Positions 43,684-53,603 of a DNA stretch of 64,000 bases are shown piece by piece. The number at the start of each line of letters is the position of its first letter. Within the stretch, counting starts at the first letter, position 1. Below the pieces are notes generated by a model. The model was not told the origin of the DNA. It searched no databases and saw nothing but the letters and a program-made list of their open reading frames with translations. Source of the DNA: Bacteroidetes bacterium MED-G17 (GTDB taxonomy: Bacteria; Bacteroidota; Bacteroidia; NS11-12g; UBA9320); the NCBI GenBank assembly GCA_002457675.1, contig NTKK01000009.1, forward strand, positions 1-64,000. The letters are read 5' to 3'. A program made the translations under genes and the position numbers.

Positions 43684-45048
43684 ATGAAAAAATTTATCCA
43701 AACAATAAAAAATATCCTAAGTATCGCCGAGCTTAAAGACCGTTTGTTACAAACTCTTTTGCTTCTATTGGTTTATCGTGTAGGAACTTTTATTGTCATT
43801 CCAGGCGTCAACCCAGTTGTTCTTGATGCATTAAATGCAGCCAGCAAAGGGGGAGGCCTTCTTGATTTTGTAAATACATTTTCTGGAGGAGCATTTAATA
43901 GAGCCTCAATTTTTGCCTTGGGTATAATGCCCTACATCTCAGCATCTATCATCATACAGCTATTAAGTATTGCTGTGCCTCAATTTCAGAAAATGCAAAA
44001 AGAGGGTGAAGATGGCAGGAGACGTCTTAATCAGATTACTAGATATTTAACTATCGCCATAACAGGTGTTCAAGCATTTGCTTATTTGGCAAATCTGAAA
44101 AGTACAAAATCTGAAGCTATATTGGCTTTCGGTGAAAACCCACTCATGCATCCAGCCTTGTTTATGGTTGTCGGTGTTTTGGTATTGATAGCAGGAACTA
44201 TGTTTACCATGTGGTTAGGTGAGAGAATTACAGATAGAGGCCTGGGAAATGGTATTTCTTTAATCATCATGGTGGGTATCATAAGCAGCCTGCCCTTCTC
44301 CATCCTGGCTGAATTTAATGGAAGGTTTCAAGGCAATGGCGGACCAATCATTTTTATTGTTGAAATGATATTTTGGCTTGCTGTCATTCTAAGCGTAATT
44401 TTATTGGTGCAGGGTACAAGAAGGATTCCTGTTCAATATGCAAAAAGAATTGTTGGAAAACGTCAATATGGAGGAGTCCGACAGTATTTACCTTTAAAAG
44501 TCAACGCAGCCGGGGTAATGCCCATTATATTCGCCCAAGCTTTAATGTTTTTGCCCTCAACCCTTATACAATTTTTCCCAGAAAATTCCCGTTCACAAAG
44601 CGTTTTGTTAAGCTTTGTCGATCCATATGCAATAGGGTACAACATTGTTTTCTTTTTGATGATCGTTTTATTTACCTATTTCTATACAGCAATACAATTC
44701 AACCCAACGCAAATTGCTGATGAACTGAAAAGAAATGGAGGATTTATTCCGGGTGTAAAACCAGGTAAGAAAACATCCAACTTCATTGATACAATCATGT
44801 CAAGAATAACTCTTCCCGGTGCAATTTATTTAGGGATAGTGGCAATATTTCCCTCAATTGCAGTTCGTTTAGGAGTAAATGATCAATTTGCACAATTTTT
44901 TGGAGGTACATCTTTGCTAATTATGGTTGGAGTAGTCCTGGATACACTTCAACAAATTGAAAGTTATCTTTTAATGAGACATTATGACGGACTAATGAAG
45001 TCAGGTAGAATAAAAGGAAGAACTAGTACAGGTGCTACTATGACCTAA
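43684..45048 (+). CDS. secY: preprotein translocase subunit SecY
   Basis: LLQTLLLLLVYRVGTFIVIPGVNP...LGIMPYISASIIIQLL; GERITDRGLGNGISLII. Confidence 0.99.
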   Translation: MKKFIQTIKNILSIAELKDRLLQTLLLLLVYRVGTFIVIPGVNPVVLDALNAASKGGGLLDFVNTFSGGAFNRASIFALGIMPYISASIIIQLLSIAVPQFQKMQKEGEDGRRRLNQITRYLTIAITGVQAFAYLANLKSTKSEAILAFGENPLMHPALFMVVGVLVLIAGTMFTMWLGERITDRGLGNGISLIIMVGIISSLPFSILAEFNGRFQGNGGPIIFIVEMIFWLAVILSVILLVQGTRRIPVQYAKRIVGKRQYGGVRQYLPLKVNAAGVMPIIFAQALMFLPSTLIQFFPENSRSQSVLLSFVDPYAIGYNIVFFLMIVLFTYFYTAIQFNPTQIADELKRNGGFIPGVKPGKKTSNFIDTIMSRITLPGAIYLGIVAIFPSIAVRLGVNDQFAQFFGGTSLLIMVGVVLDTLQQIESYLLMRHYDGLMKSGRIKGRTSTGATMT

Positions 45049-45054
45049 AAATTC

Positions 45055-45085
45055 TTTGATTTTGAAGTAGATTAACATAAATTTG
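45055..45085 (+). promoter_or_regulatory. Bacteroidota-type promoter between secY and infA
   Basis: TTTG-N19-TAAATTTG, 17 bp upstream of the infA ATG. Confidence 0.65.
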
Positions 45086-45102
45086 CAGACCCAAAAAAAT
45101 AG

Positions 45103-45321
45103 ATGGCTAAACAAGAAGCAATAAAACAAGATGGTGTAATAACTGAAGCCTTGTCCAATGCTATGTTTCGAGTTAAGCTGAACAATGGTCATGAGATATT
45201 GGCTACTATTTCAGGGAAAATGAGAAAGTTTTATATAAAGATTATACCAGGAGATAAGGTTTCAATAGAAATGTCACCGTATGATTTAACTAGAGGCAGA
45301 ATTACCTACAGATATAAATAA
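45103..45321 (+). CDS. infA: translation initiation factor IF-1
   Basis: [72 protein letters not shown]. Confidence 0.98.
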   Translation: MAKQEAIKQDGVITEALSNAMFRVKLNNGHEILATISGKMRKFYIKIIPGDKVSIEMSPYDLTRGRITYRYK

Positions 45322-45437
45322 TGAAAGTAAGAACATCCGTCAAAAAGAGATCTGCAGATTGTAAGATCGTTAAACGAAATGGCAAGGTATACATAATCAA
45401 TAAAAAAAACCCAAAATTTAAACAAAGACAAGGATAA
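45321..45437 (+). CDS. rpmJ: 50S ribosomal protein L36 (38 aa, below the ORF-track cutoff)
   Basis: Translated by hand: [38 protein letters not shown]; overlaps infA stop and rpsM start. Confidence 0.97.
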   Translation: MKVRTSVKKRSADCKIVKRNGKVYIINKKNPKFKQRQG

Positions 45438-45802
45438 TGGCTCGAATTGCAGGTGTAGATTTACCCAAAAACAAAAGAGGAGTTATAGGACTTACCTACA
45501 TTTTTGGTATAGGTTCTAGCAGATCGAAAGAAATTTTGGCAGAGGCCAAAATAGACGAAAGTAAGAAAGTTGGTGAATGGTCAGATGATGAGCTATCTGC
45601 GATAAGAAATTTGGTTGGAGAATTTAAATTGGAAGGTGAGCTTAGGTCAGAAGTACAAATGAACATTAAACGTCTAATGGATATAGGTTGTTATAGAGGT
45701 TTGAGACACAGGAAAGGTCTACCACTCCGAGGCCAAAAAACCAAAAACAACTCTAGGACGAGAAAAGGGAAGAAGGTAACTGTGGCAGGTAAAAAGAAAT
45801 AG
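45437..45802 (+). CDS. rpsM: 30S ribosomal protein S13
   Basis: [33 protein letters not shown]...[28 protein letters not shown]. Confidence 0.99.
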   Translation: MARIAGVDLPKNKRGVIGLTYIFGIGSSRSKEILAEAKIDESKKVGEWSDDELSAIRNLVGEFKLEGELRSEVQMNIKRLMDIGCYRGLRHRKGLPLRGQKTKNNSRTRKGKKVTVAGKKK

Positions 45803-45804
45803 AC

Positions 45805-46197
45805 ATGGCAACAGGTAAAAAAACAGGAAATAAAAACAGAAAGGTTAGGGTAGAACCTCAAGGACAAGCTCATATTCAAGCTAGTTTTAACAACATAATT
45901 GTCAGCATTACCAATATGCAAGGTCAGGTTATTTCTTGGAGTAGCGCTGGTAAAATGGGTTTTAGAGGGTCTAAGAAAAATACCCCATACGCTGGTCAAT
46001 TAGCCTCAGAAGATGCGGCGAAAGTAGCGGTAGAATTAGGAATGAGTAAAGTAGATGTATTGGTTAAGGGACCTGGTTCAGGAAGAGAGTCTGCCATAAG
46101 GTCACTTCAATCTAATGGTTTACAAGTACTCTCAATAACAGATATTACACCATTGCCACACAATGGATGTCGCCCACCTAAAAGAAGAAGGGTTTAA
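45805..46197 (+). CDS. rpsK: 30S ribosomal protein S11
   Basis: [46 protein letters not shown]...[18 protein letters not shown]. Confidence 0.99.
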   Translation: MATGKKTGNKNRKVRVEPQGQAHIQASFNNIIVSITNMQGQVISWSSAGKMGFRGSKKNTPYAGQLASEDAAKVAVELGMSKVDVLVKGPGSGRESAIRSLQSNGLQVLSITDITPLPHNGCRPPKRRRV

Positions 46198-46212
46198 CTT
46201 AGAATAAATAAA

Positions 46213-46815
46213 ATGGCAAGATATAGAGGTCCAAAAAGCAAAATTGCGAGAAAGTTTAGTGAACCAATTTTCGGTCCCGATAAGGTTTTAGATCGAAAAA
46301 ACTATCCTCCTGGGGTGCATGGTAACAAGAGAAGAAGAGGAAAAAAATCTGAGTACGCCATACAATTGGCAGAGAAACAGAAAGCAAAGTATACCTACGG
46401 TCTCTTAGAAAGACAATTTCATGGCTTGTTTGATAAAGCCGCCAGAAGTAAGGGCATTACAGGAGAAAACTTGCTAAAATTGCTAGAGTCAAGGTTGGAT
46501 AATGTAGTATTTAGATTGGGCCTAACAAATACAAGACGAGGGGCAAGACAGCTAGTCAGCCATAAACACATCAAAGTAAATGGTGTCGTTACCAACATCC
46601 CTTCGTGTTTACTCAAGCCAGGCGACGTAGTCGAAGTTCGTGAAAAATCTAAATCACTCGAATTGATAACAGAAGCATTAAACACTAAAAGATCTTGGTC
46701 ATGGCTTGAATGGGAGCCTAGTGGTTTTAAGGGTACATTCCTAAATTATCCTGACCGTTCAGAAATACCAGAGAACATTAAAGAACAATTAATTGTAGAA
46801 TTATATTCAAAATAA
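46213..46815 (+). CDS. rpsD: 30S ribosomal protein S4
   Basis: [15 protein letters not shown]...[34 protein letters not shown]. Confidence 0.99.
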   Translation: MARYRGPKSKIARKFSEPIFGPDKVLDRKNYPPGVHGNKRRRGKKSEYAIQLAEKQKAKYTYGLLERQFHGLFDKAARSKGITGENLLKLLESRLDNVVFRLGLTNTRRGARQLVSHKHIKVNGVVTNIPSCLLKPGDVVEVREKSKSLELITEALNTKRSWSWLEWEPSGFKGTFLNYPDRSEIPENIKEQLIVELYSK

Positions 46816-46819
46816 GTAG

Positions 46820-47812
46820 ATGGCAATATTAGAATTTCAAAAACCAGACAAAGTGGTTATGCACAAAGAGACCGAGTTTTACGGCCTTTTTGAATTTAGC
46901 CCATTAGAAAAAGGATATGGTATAACCATTGGAAATGCAATGAGAAGAATCTTGTTGTCCTCATTAGAAGGATATGCAATCACGACTGTCAAGATTCCAG
47001 AAGTTGATCATGAATTTAGCACAATTAAGGGTGTAATTGAAGACGTTTCGGAGATAATACTTAACCTAAAACAAGTTCGCTTCAAAAGAATAACTGATTC
47101 AACAGAAGCCGAAAAAATCTATATATCAGTTAAAGGTAAAGAAGTGCTTTCAGCTGGAGACATTGGTAGGTATACAAGCTCCTTTGAAATACTAAATCCT
47201 GATTTGGTAATTGCTCGAATGGAACCGTTTGTCAATTTTGATATGGAAATTAGCGTCGAAAAAGGAAGAGGTTATGTGCCATCAGAAGACAATTTGCCAA
47301 CAGACGCACCAGTAGGTGTGATTCCGGTAGATTCTATCCATACACCGATCAAAAATGTAAAATACAAAATCGAAGACTTCCGAGTTGAACAAAGAACAGA
47401 TTTTGAAAAGTTAATCTTTGAAGTAACTACAGATGGCTCTATTCATCCTGAGGAGGCACTAAAAGAAGCTTCGAAAATCATGATTCAACACTTGGTTTTA
47501 TTTTCAGACGAGAGCATCCTCTTGGATACTCAGGTTAAATCTAAAGCACAAGAAGTCGATGAAAATTTATTACATATGAGAAAAATTCTCAAGACGCCAC
47601 TTTCTGATCTTGACCTTTCAGTTAGAGCTTACAATTGTTTGAAAGCGGCGGAAATCAGATCTTTAGGTGAATTGGTAAGCTTTCACATAGAAGATTTATT
47701 GAAATTTAGAAACTTCGGAAAAAAGTCTCTCACTGAGTTGGAAGAATTTGTGAGGGAAAAAGGTCTAAATTTCGGAATGGATATCTCAAAATACAACTTG
47801 AACGACGAATAA
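46820..47812 (+). CDS. rpoA: DNA-directed RNA polymerase subunit alpha
   Basis: [30 protein letters not shown]; alpha-[47 protein letters not shown]. Confidence 0.99.
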   Translation: MAILEFQKPDKVVMHKETEFYGLFEFSPLEKGYGITIGNAMRRILLSSLEGYAITTVKIPEVDHEFSTIKGVIEDVSEIILNLKQVRFKRITDSTEAEKIYISVKGKEVLSAGDIGRYTSSFEILNPDLVIARMEPFVNFDMEISVEKGRGYVPSEDNLPTDAPVGVIPVDSIHTPIKNVKYKIEDFRVEQRTDFEKLIFEVTTDGSIHPEEALKEASKIMIQHLVLFSDESILLDTQVKSKAQEVDENLLHMRKILKTPLSDLDLSVRAYNCLKAAEIRSLGELVSFHIEDLLKFRNFGKKSLTELEEFVREKGLNFGMDISKYNLNDE

Positions 47813-47821
47813 TAGGGAAGT

Positions 47822-48481
47822 ATGAGACACGGCAAAAAGTTCAATCACCTGGGAAGAAAAAAGGCGCACAGAGAGGCCATGTTAATGAATATGGCAAACT
47901 CTCTTGTTGAGCACAAAAGAATATTTACAACAGTAGCTAAAGCGAAAGCTCTCAAAAAATATATCGAACCTCTTGTTACCAAGGCAAAAAATGACACTAT
48001 GCATTCTCGTAGAACAGTTTTTTCTTACCTTAGAAATAAGTATGCGGTTAAAGAGCTTTTTGGTGAAGTAGCGAATAAAGTTGCTGATCGGCCTGGAGGA
48101 TATACAAGAATTCTAAAAACAGAAAATCGCTTAGGTGATAATGCAGAAATGTGCATGATTGAACTCGTTGATTTCAATGAAGCAATGCTTGAAGCTAAAC
48201 TTACAACAGGTAAGAGCAGCAGTAGTACGTCTGGTGGAAAAAAACGAACTAGAAGAGGAAAAACTGGTGCCAAAAAACTTGAAGCAAAGGGTGTAGAAAC
48301 TGAGTTGGGTGAGACAAAAGAAAAGGAGCTAAAACAAAATGAGGAAAGCGAAAGTCCACAAGTTGAAGGAAAAGAGGAACAGACGAATCAGGCTGAAACA
48401 ACTTCATCTAAGGATGCGCTGAACCGGGAACAAACAGAGGATAACAGCCCGTCCACTGAAGTAGAAGATACCGATAAATAA
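47822..48481 (+). CDS. rplQ: 50S ribosomal protein L17 with long low-complexity C-terminal extension
   Basis: [70 protein letters not shown]; 219 aa with about 90 extra K/E/T/S-rich residues. Confidence 0.98.
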   Translation: MRHGKKFNHLGRKKAHREAMLMNMANSLVEHKRIFTTVAKAKALKKYIEPLVTKAKNDTMHSRRTVFSYLRNKYAVKELFGEVANKVADRPGGYTRILKTENRLGDNAEMCMIELVDFNEAMLEAKLTTGKSSSSTSGGKKRTRRGKTGAKKLEAKGVETELGETKEKELKQNEESESPQVEGKEEQTNQAETTSSKDALNREQTEDNSPSTEVEDTDK

Positions 48482-48492
48482 GAACTCGTCTC

Positions 48493-49023
48493 TTGAGAAA
48501 TACGTTTCTCTTCGGTTTATTTCTACTCTTCATTTCTTGTAAAAGGACGAAAGAGTACCCAAATAATACTGTTCCCTTTATCAATGTAAATAAAATCATC
48601 TTAGACTATATTCAACAGAATTTTTCTGATAGTATAATCAAAGTAGCGATTTATAAGTCCTATACTGACACAATCAACATAAGTAAGAAGGACTTACTGG
48701 ACCATAAAAAATTATTTCAATTTAAAATCAGTCCTCAAAAGTGGGCTACTGATTTTATACAAGTTCCACACCAAGGCACTAGCACCAAGGATATTATACA
48801 CCTAAGATCAAATCAAACTAACGAAAGGGTGAAAGAAATAAAAATTGAATTTAGTGAACAATTGCCCACAACCATATTTATTGATGCCAATGAGAATGAC
48901 TTTCTTACTTCAAATCGTCGAATGATCTTTATTGAAGAGAAAGAAATAAACTTCACTACAAACTTTGAGATTAAACCAATTAATAAAGAAAAAATAGTTT
49001 TAAAATTTATATCAAAACCATGA
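48493..49023 (+). CDS. putative lipoprotein, unknown function
   Basis: TTG start; RNTFLFGLFLLFISCKRTKEYPNN lipobox; 176 aa, no family recognised. Confidence 0.65.
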   Translation: MRNTFLFGLFLLFISCKRTKEYPNNTVPFINVNKIILDYIQQNFSDSIIKVAIYKSYTDTINISKKDLLDHKKLFQFKISPQKWATDFIQVPHQGTSTKDIIHLRSNQTNERVKEIKIEFSEQLPTTIFIDANENDFLTSNRRMIFIEEKEINFTTNFEIKPINKEKIVLKFISKP

Positions 49024-49898
49024 CAGTTGCTTACGTTTTTCCCGGACAAGGAGCCCAATTTGTTGGAATGGGTTATCCACTATATGAACAATTTGAGAAG
49101 GCAAAAATAATTTTTGAGGAAGCAAATGATATACTAGGTTTCAATATTACCGACATAATGTTTAATGGTAATGACGAAGATTTAAAACAGACCAAGGTTA
49201 CTCAGCCTGCAATTTTTTTACATTCTGTAGTAAGAACACAATTATTGAAAAACTTTGAAGGCATCATGACAGCAGGACATTCACTGGGAGAATATTCTGC
49301 TCTAGTCGCGGCTAAAGTTCTAAATTGGCAAGATGCCCTGAAATTGGTATCTGCAAGAGCACAAGCCATGCAAAAAGCTTGTGAAAACCAACCAGGTACA
49401 ATGGCTGCAATCATAGGTTTAGAAAACAAAATTATTGAAGGTGTTTGCGAGGATATCAATGGAATTGTTGTTCCTGCCAACTATAATACAGAAGGACAAC
49501 TGGTGATTTCTGGTGAAGTTGATGCTGTAAAAAAAGCGTGTACTAAGCTTACAGAGCACGGAGCAAAACGAGCGCTTTTACTAAATGTTGGCGGTGCTTT
49601 TCACTCTCCTATAATGGCAAGCGCGGCAGATGAATTAAAGTCAACTATAGAAAAGATCTCATTTCAAAGTGCGGCAATTAAAATTTTTCAGAACGTCACC
49701 GCAATGTCTTACACTGATGCCAATCAGATAAAAAATAATCTCATAGATCAACTTACGGGACCCGTAAAATGGGCACAAACAATAAAAAATATGCTGGATA
49801 ATGGTGTCACTAAATTTGTTGAAATTGGTCCCGGTAGAGCGCTTCAAGGTATGATCAAAAAAATTGATCGAAGTACGGATACCGAGGGACTGAGCTGA
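49020..49898 (+). CDS. fabD: malonyl CoA-acyl carrier protein transacylase
   Basis: AYVFPGQGAQFVGMGYPLYEQF, TAGHSLGEYSALVAA (GHSLGE nucleophile), GGAFHSPIM. Confidence 0.98.
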   Translation: MTVAYVFPGQGAQFVGMGYPLYEQFEKAKIIFEEANDILGFNITDIMFNGNDEDLKQTKVTQPAIFLHSVVRTQLLKNFEGIMTAGHSLGEYSALVAAKVLNWQDALKLVSARAQAMQKACENQPGTMAAIIGLENKIIEGVCEDINGIVVPANYNTEGQLVISGEVDAVKKACTKLTEHGAKRALLLNVGGAFHSPIMASAADELKSTIEKISFQSAAIKIFQNVTAMSYTDANQIKNNLIDQLTGPVKWAQTIKNMLDNGVTKFVEIGPGRALQGMIKKIDRSTDTEGLS

Positions 49899-50069
49899 TT
49901 CTATGGTTTAATTAGAACTTCAAAATCGTTATAGAGTTCTTCCAAAAAAGATGAAAACGCATTTTCACTAAGAAAAGTTTGTTGCATTAGATCATTCATG
50001 AATCGAAGACTTTTGTTAAACAAATTTGAAGAAAATTTTACCTTAATGTTAACATTGTTTGTAGATAGT

Positions 50070-51224
50070 TCATTTCTTTTCGGTTTTCTTAAAATAAATG
50101 AGTATCCAAAGCATCATGATTGAGGTGGCAAGACAAAACTTAAATCCGTTTTGGGTGTCAATTGGATTCCCTCCAACCAATATTGTGGGTAAAATACTAC
50201 CAATTATAATTCCTAATTCTAGGAAAATAAATAGAGTGCTCATGCTTCTCCCACGTGTTTTTGGAGATGCCAAATCAATTGCCCATGCGAAAATTGAGGG
50301 TGAATTAAATCCTGACGCAACACCTAATACCAAGGCGGAGAGAAAAAATAAGTTTAACGTATGAGTAAAAGATAACAACAATAGTCCAACTATCCAGAAC
50401 ATCGTTCCAACCAGTATTATGGGTATTCGGCCAAATTTATCGCTTAATTTACCTGCTACTATACGCGTGATTAAGGTACTGCATGTCATATAGATGAAGA
50501 AAACTCCTTTATTCTCAAGTTGAAATATTTTTTGGCTATAATCTGGAATTAACGTTAGTAAACAACCAAACGGAATAACACCAAAAAACATAATTATGGC
50601 TGGCTTTGCAACTTCAAGGGATAAAATTTCAGAAAACTTAATTCTTAGGTGTTTAAATTGAAACGCTTGTTTATTTGCTAAGGTTTCTTTCATGCCTAGA
50701 ACTACCAAAATGGAGGCCAATGCAAAAAAAGCTGATACACCAAATAATACTTCAAATCCAAACTTATTTTTTATCAGGCTACCAAAACCCACTCCAATCA
50801 TAAAGCCAATATTGTTCATTAATCCAACGAACCCCATTGCTTCTCCTCTTTTTTTTTGTGGTACTATGTCTGAGACATAGGCGACTGTAGCCGTTGGTTT
50901 AAAACCTGCAGAAAAACCGTGAAATAATCGAATAGCGATAAATGAAGAAGCCATTACAGCTAGAGGATAACTAAGTGAAGCCACGCATGCGATTCCTGCT
51001 CCTAATATCATGATTGGTAGTCTTCCAATTTTATCAGTAAGTACGCCACTAAAAGGTCTGCAAATGAGGGCTACAAACGCAAAACTACTAATAATCCAAG
51101 CTTTGTTTTTTGACCCCAATTGTTCTAGGTAGCTGCTCAGTTCTGGTATGATTAAATTGAAGCTAGTGAAGAAAAAAAGTGTACTGAGGCACAACATCCA
51201 AAACTGCCATGAAAAATGCCTCAT
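50070..51224 (-). CDS. MFS transporter
   Basis: 12-TM pattern; RPFSGVLTDKIGRLPIMILG, DIVPQKKRGEAMGF, AGKLSDKFGRIPIILVG. Confidence 0.92.
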   Translation of the reverse strand: MRHFSWQFWMLCLSTLFFFTSFNLIIPELSSYLEQLGSKNKAWIISSFAFVALICRPFSGVLTDKIGRLPIMILGAGIACVASLSYPLAVMASSFIAIRLFHGFSAGFKPTATVAYVSDIVPQKKRGEAMGFVGLMNNIGFMIGVGFGSLIKNKFGFEVLFGVSAFFALASILVVLGMKETLANKQAFQFKHLRIKFSEILSLEVAKPAIIMFFGVIPFGCLLTLIPDYSQKIFQLENKGVFFIYMTCSTLITRIVAGKLSDKFGRIPIILVGTMFWIVGLLLLSFTHTLNLFFLSALVLGVASGFNSPSIFAWAIDLASPKTRGRSMSTLFIFLELGIIIGSILPTILVGGNPIDTQNGFKFCLATSIMMLWILIYFKKTEKK

Positions 51225-51237
51225 AGGAAATAAAGAA

Positions 51238-51492
51238 TTAAAGTTCTACTTTTTGAAACTCTTTTCCATTCCAATAACCAAGAAATTCTACATCCTGTGC
51301 AGACCGCATGATTAATTGTTTCACTTCTGGTATAGTATCTCTGCTGATCAGAACATCATTTTTTGTGTTGTTCATGGAGTTATAGACCTTCACCTTAACA
51401 TAATAAGCTTTCCTTTTGGTTACTGGTTTTGTTGGTGGCCTGCCTTTTTTGCCTTTTTTGTCTTCAACAGTATTTTTTTTCTTGCTACTCAC
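51238..51492 (-). CDS. small basic protein with AT-hook-like N-terminus, unknown function
   Basis: 84 aa: MSSKKKNTVEDKKGKKGRPPTKPVTKRKAYYVKVKVYNSMNNTKNDVLISRDTIPEVKQLIMRSAQDVEFLGYWNGKEFQKVEL. Confidence 0.65.
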   Translation of the reverse strand: MSSKKKNTVEDKKGKKGRPPTKPVTKRKAYYVKVKVYNSMNNTKNDVLISRDTIPEVKQLIMRSAQDVEFLGYWNGKEFQKVEL

Positions 51493-51572
51493 CGGAGTTT
51501 AAGTAAATATGCTGCAAACATATTCATTACCAATAATTTTCAAAGAATTATTGTTTTCATCATCCACAAGAT

Positions 51573-52034
51573 TTACTCATTATGGTACGGATGGCCTACA
51601 GAAAGGGTATAAGCCCGGTAAATTTGCTCCACCAAAATAAGCCTTGCGATTTCATGTGGTAAGGTAAATGAGGATATTGAGATTTTTAATAAATTAAGTT
51701 TGTCAACTTCGTGATGAAAACCATTGGCTCCTCCAACATAAAAGTGAAGTATCCCAGATTGAAGTTTTTTTTGTATAAAATTTTCAAACTCCCTGCTAGA
51801 CAAGGTTTGTCCACCTTCATCAAGTAGGATATGTGTACCTCCACTTTGGGTTTGCATTGTTAAAAAAGTCAACTCTTTTGCTAGCTGGGTAGCAGTATCC
51901 TTATGTGCTAATTTGTTATGTAAAATCACATTCAAAGCGTAACTCTTTGGAATTCTCTTTAGATAATTTTCAAGAATTTGGGACTGATGAATGCTAGGTT
52001 TCTTGCCAAAAAAGTGTAGGGCAATTTTCATCAA
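51573..52034 (-). CDS. rlmH: 23S rRNA (pseudouridine(1915)-N(3))-methyltransferase
   Basis: THILLDEGGQTLSSREFENFIQKKL...LHFYVGGANGFH...SSFTLPHEIARLILVEQIYRAYTLSVGHPYHNE. Confidence 0.97.
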   Translation of the reverse strand: MMKIALHFFGKKPSIHQSQILENYLKRIPKSYALNVILHNKLAHKDTATQLAKELTFLTMQTQSGGTHILLDEGGQTLSSREFENFIQKKLQSGILHFYVGGANGFHHEVDKLNLLKISISSFTLPHEIARLILVEQIYRAYTLSVGHPYHNE

Positions 52035-53593
52035 GATTGGATTTTTATTTCGTCTTCGTTAGAATCAAATATTTTAAATTCTAACAATCCAAAATCACTA
52101 GAAATTTTAATTTTAACCCAACGTCTGTAAGAAAGGAACCATTGTATTTGCCTTGAAATCACACCCTTTGTAAAGTAAGATTTAATAACTGGATGAACCA
52201 AGAGGTTTAATTTTTTTTGATTTTGATTCTGCAGTAAATGTATTAGCGTGTCTTCAATATCTTCAATTAATTGACTTGTGTTTTCTATTTTTCCAGATCC
52301 ATTACATGACGGGCAAGCCGCATTAGTATTGATGTTTAACTCGGGGCGAACTCTCTGACGTGTTATTTGAACTAGACCAAATTTGGTCATAGGTAAAATG
52401 GTATGCTGGGCTCTGTCATTTGACATTGCCTCTTTAAGGTTTTCAAACAGAATCTTTTTTTCTTCAGATATTTTAAGATCAATATAATCAATAACTATTA
52501 TACCTCCCATATCTCTGAGTCTTAACTGCCTTGCAATTTCTTTGGTGGCTTCAATATTTATTTCAAGCGGGGTAACCACTTCAGAGCTATCTGAAGAAAC
52601 TTTTTGATTGCCACTATTCACGTCAATTACATGCATTGCTTCAGTATGCTCTATAATTAAGTATCCTCCCTGTCCAAAAGGAACTTTTTTACCAAATAGA
52701 ACTTGAATTTGTCTGTGAACTTTGAAACTTGAAAATAATGTTTCTTTTCCTTTATGTAGTTTTAGGTTCTTTAGGGCATTATTCTTTTTTGACTCTTGAA
52801 GAAAATGTTTTACTTTCTGATAAATTACTTTGTCATTGGTAACAATCTGTTTTAGTTCATAACTGAGTAGATCAGTAAGCAATAGAATAGATTTATCCGA
52901 CTCTTCATAAATTTTATCCCTATTTTCTGCTTGTGTCAGTGATTCAATCATGACTGCCCACTTACTAAAAATTTGGGTTAAATCTTGGTGCAGATCTTTA
53001 ACTGCTTTATTTTTTGCCGCAGTTCTACATATCACGGTAAACTTAGATGGTTTTATGCTGTGAGTTAATGTCTTAAGTCTTTTTCGTTCCTCTGAACTTC
53101 CTATTTTTTTTGATACGGTTACCGTATCTCCAAATGGAATGATAATGAAGTATTTTCCAGCTAGACTCAGCTCAGCAGAAATTCGAGGACCTTTTTTTGA
53201 GATCGGCTCTTTTTCTATCTGCACCATCAATTTCATTCCTTTTTTAACAACTTCACTTATCTTTCCAGTTTTTGTTGTCTCTGGTGATAAATTGAAATTA
53301 TCCAATTCGCTCTTTTTCCAAGCTCCTTGAAGCGTTGAAGATGTTAGGTTGATTAATGACCTGATGTTTGGCCCTAAATCGTGGTAGTGTAAAAAAGCAT
53401 CTTTACCATGTCCAATATCAACGAATGCAGCATTTAAGTTAGGCATGATTTTTCTAACTGTACCTAAATAAATATCACCAACATTAAATTTTTTTGAGCT
53501 CTTATTTTGCTGAAGCTCAATTAACTTTTGATCCTGAAGTAATGCTATTTTTTCCCCTTTGGAGTCTTTATCTATGATTAGTTCGTAAGACAA
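52031..53593 (-). CDS. rng: ribonuclease E/G family protein
   Basis: S1-like GDIYLGTVRKIMPNLNAAFVDIGHGKDAFLHYHDLG; HVIDVNSGNQ, RQLRLRDMGGIIVIDYIDL, CPSCNGSGKIE. Confidence 0.95.
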   Translation of the reverse strand: MSYELIIDKDSKGEKIALLQDQKLIELQQNKSSKKFNVGDIYLGTVRKIMPNLNAAFVDIGHGKDAFLHYHDLGPNIRSLINLTSSTLQGAWKKSELDNFNLSPETTKTGKISEVVKKGMKLMVQIEKEPISKKGPRISAELSLAGKYFIIIPFGDTVTVSKKIGSSEERKRLKTLTHSIKPSKFTVICRTAAKNKAVKDLHQDLTQIFSKWAVMIESLTQAENRDKIYEESDKSILLLTDLLSYELKQIVTNDKVIYQKVKHFLQESKKNNALKNLKLHKGKETLFSSFKVHRQIQVLFGKKVPFGQGGYLIIEHTEAMHVIDVNSGNQKVSSDSSEVVTPLEINIEATKEIARQLRLRDMGGIIVIDYIDLKISEEKKILFENLKEAMSNDRAQHTILPMTKFGLVQITRQRVRPELNINTNAACPSCNGSGKIENTSQLIEDIEDTLIHLLQNQNQKKLNLLVHPVIKSYFTKGVISRQIQWFLSYRRWVKIKISSDFGLLEFKIFDSNEDEIKIQS

Positions 53594-53603
53594 TTAGGGG
53601 TTC

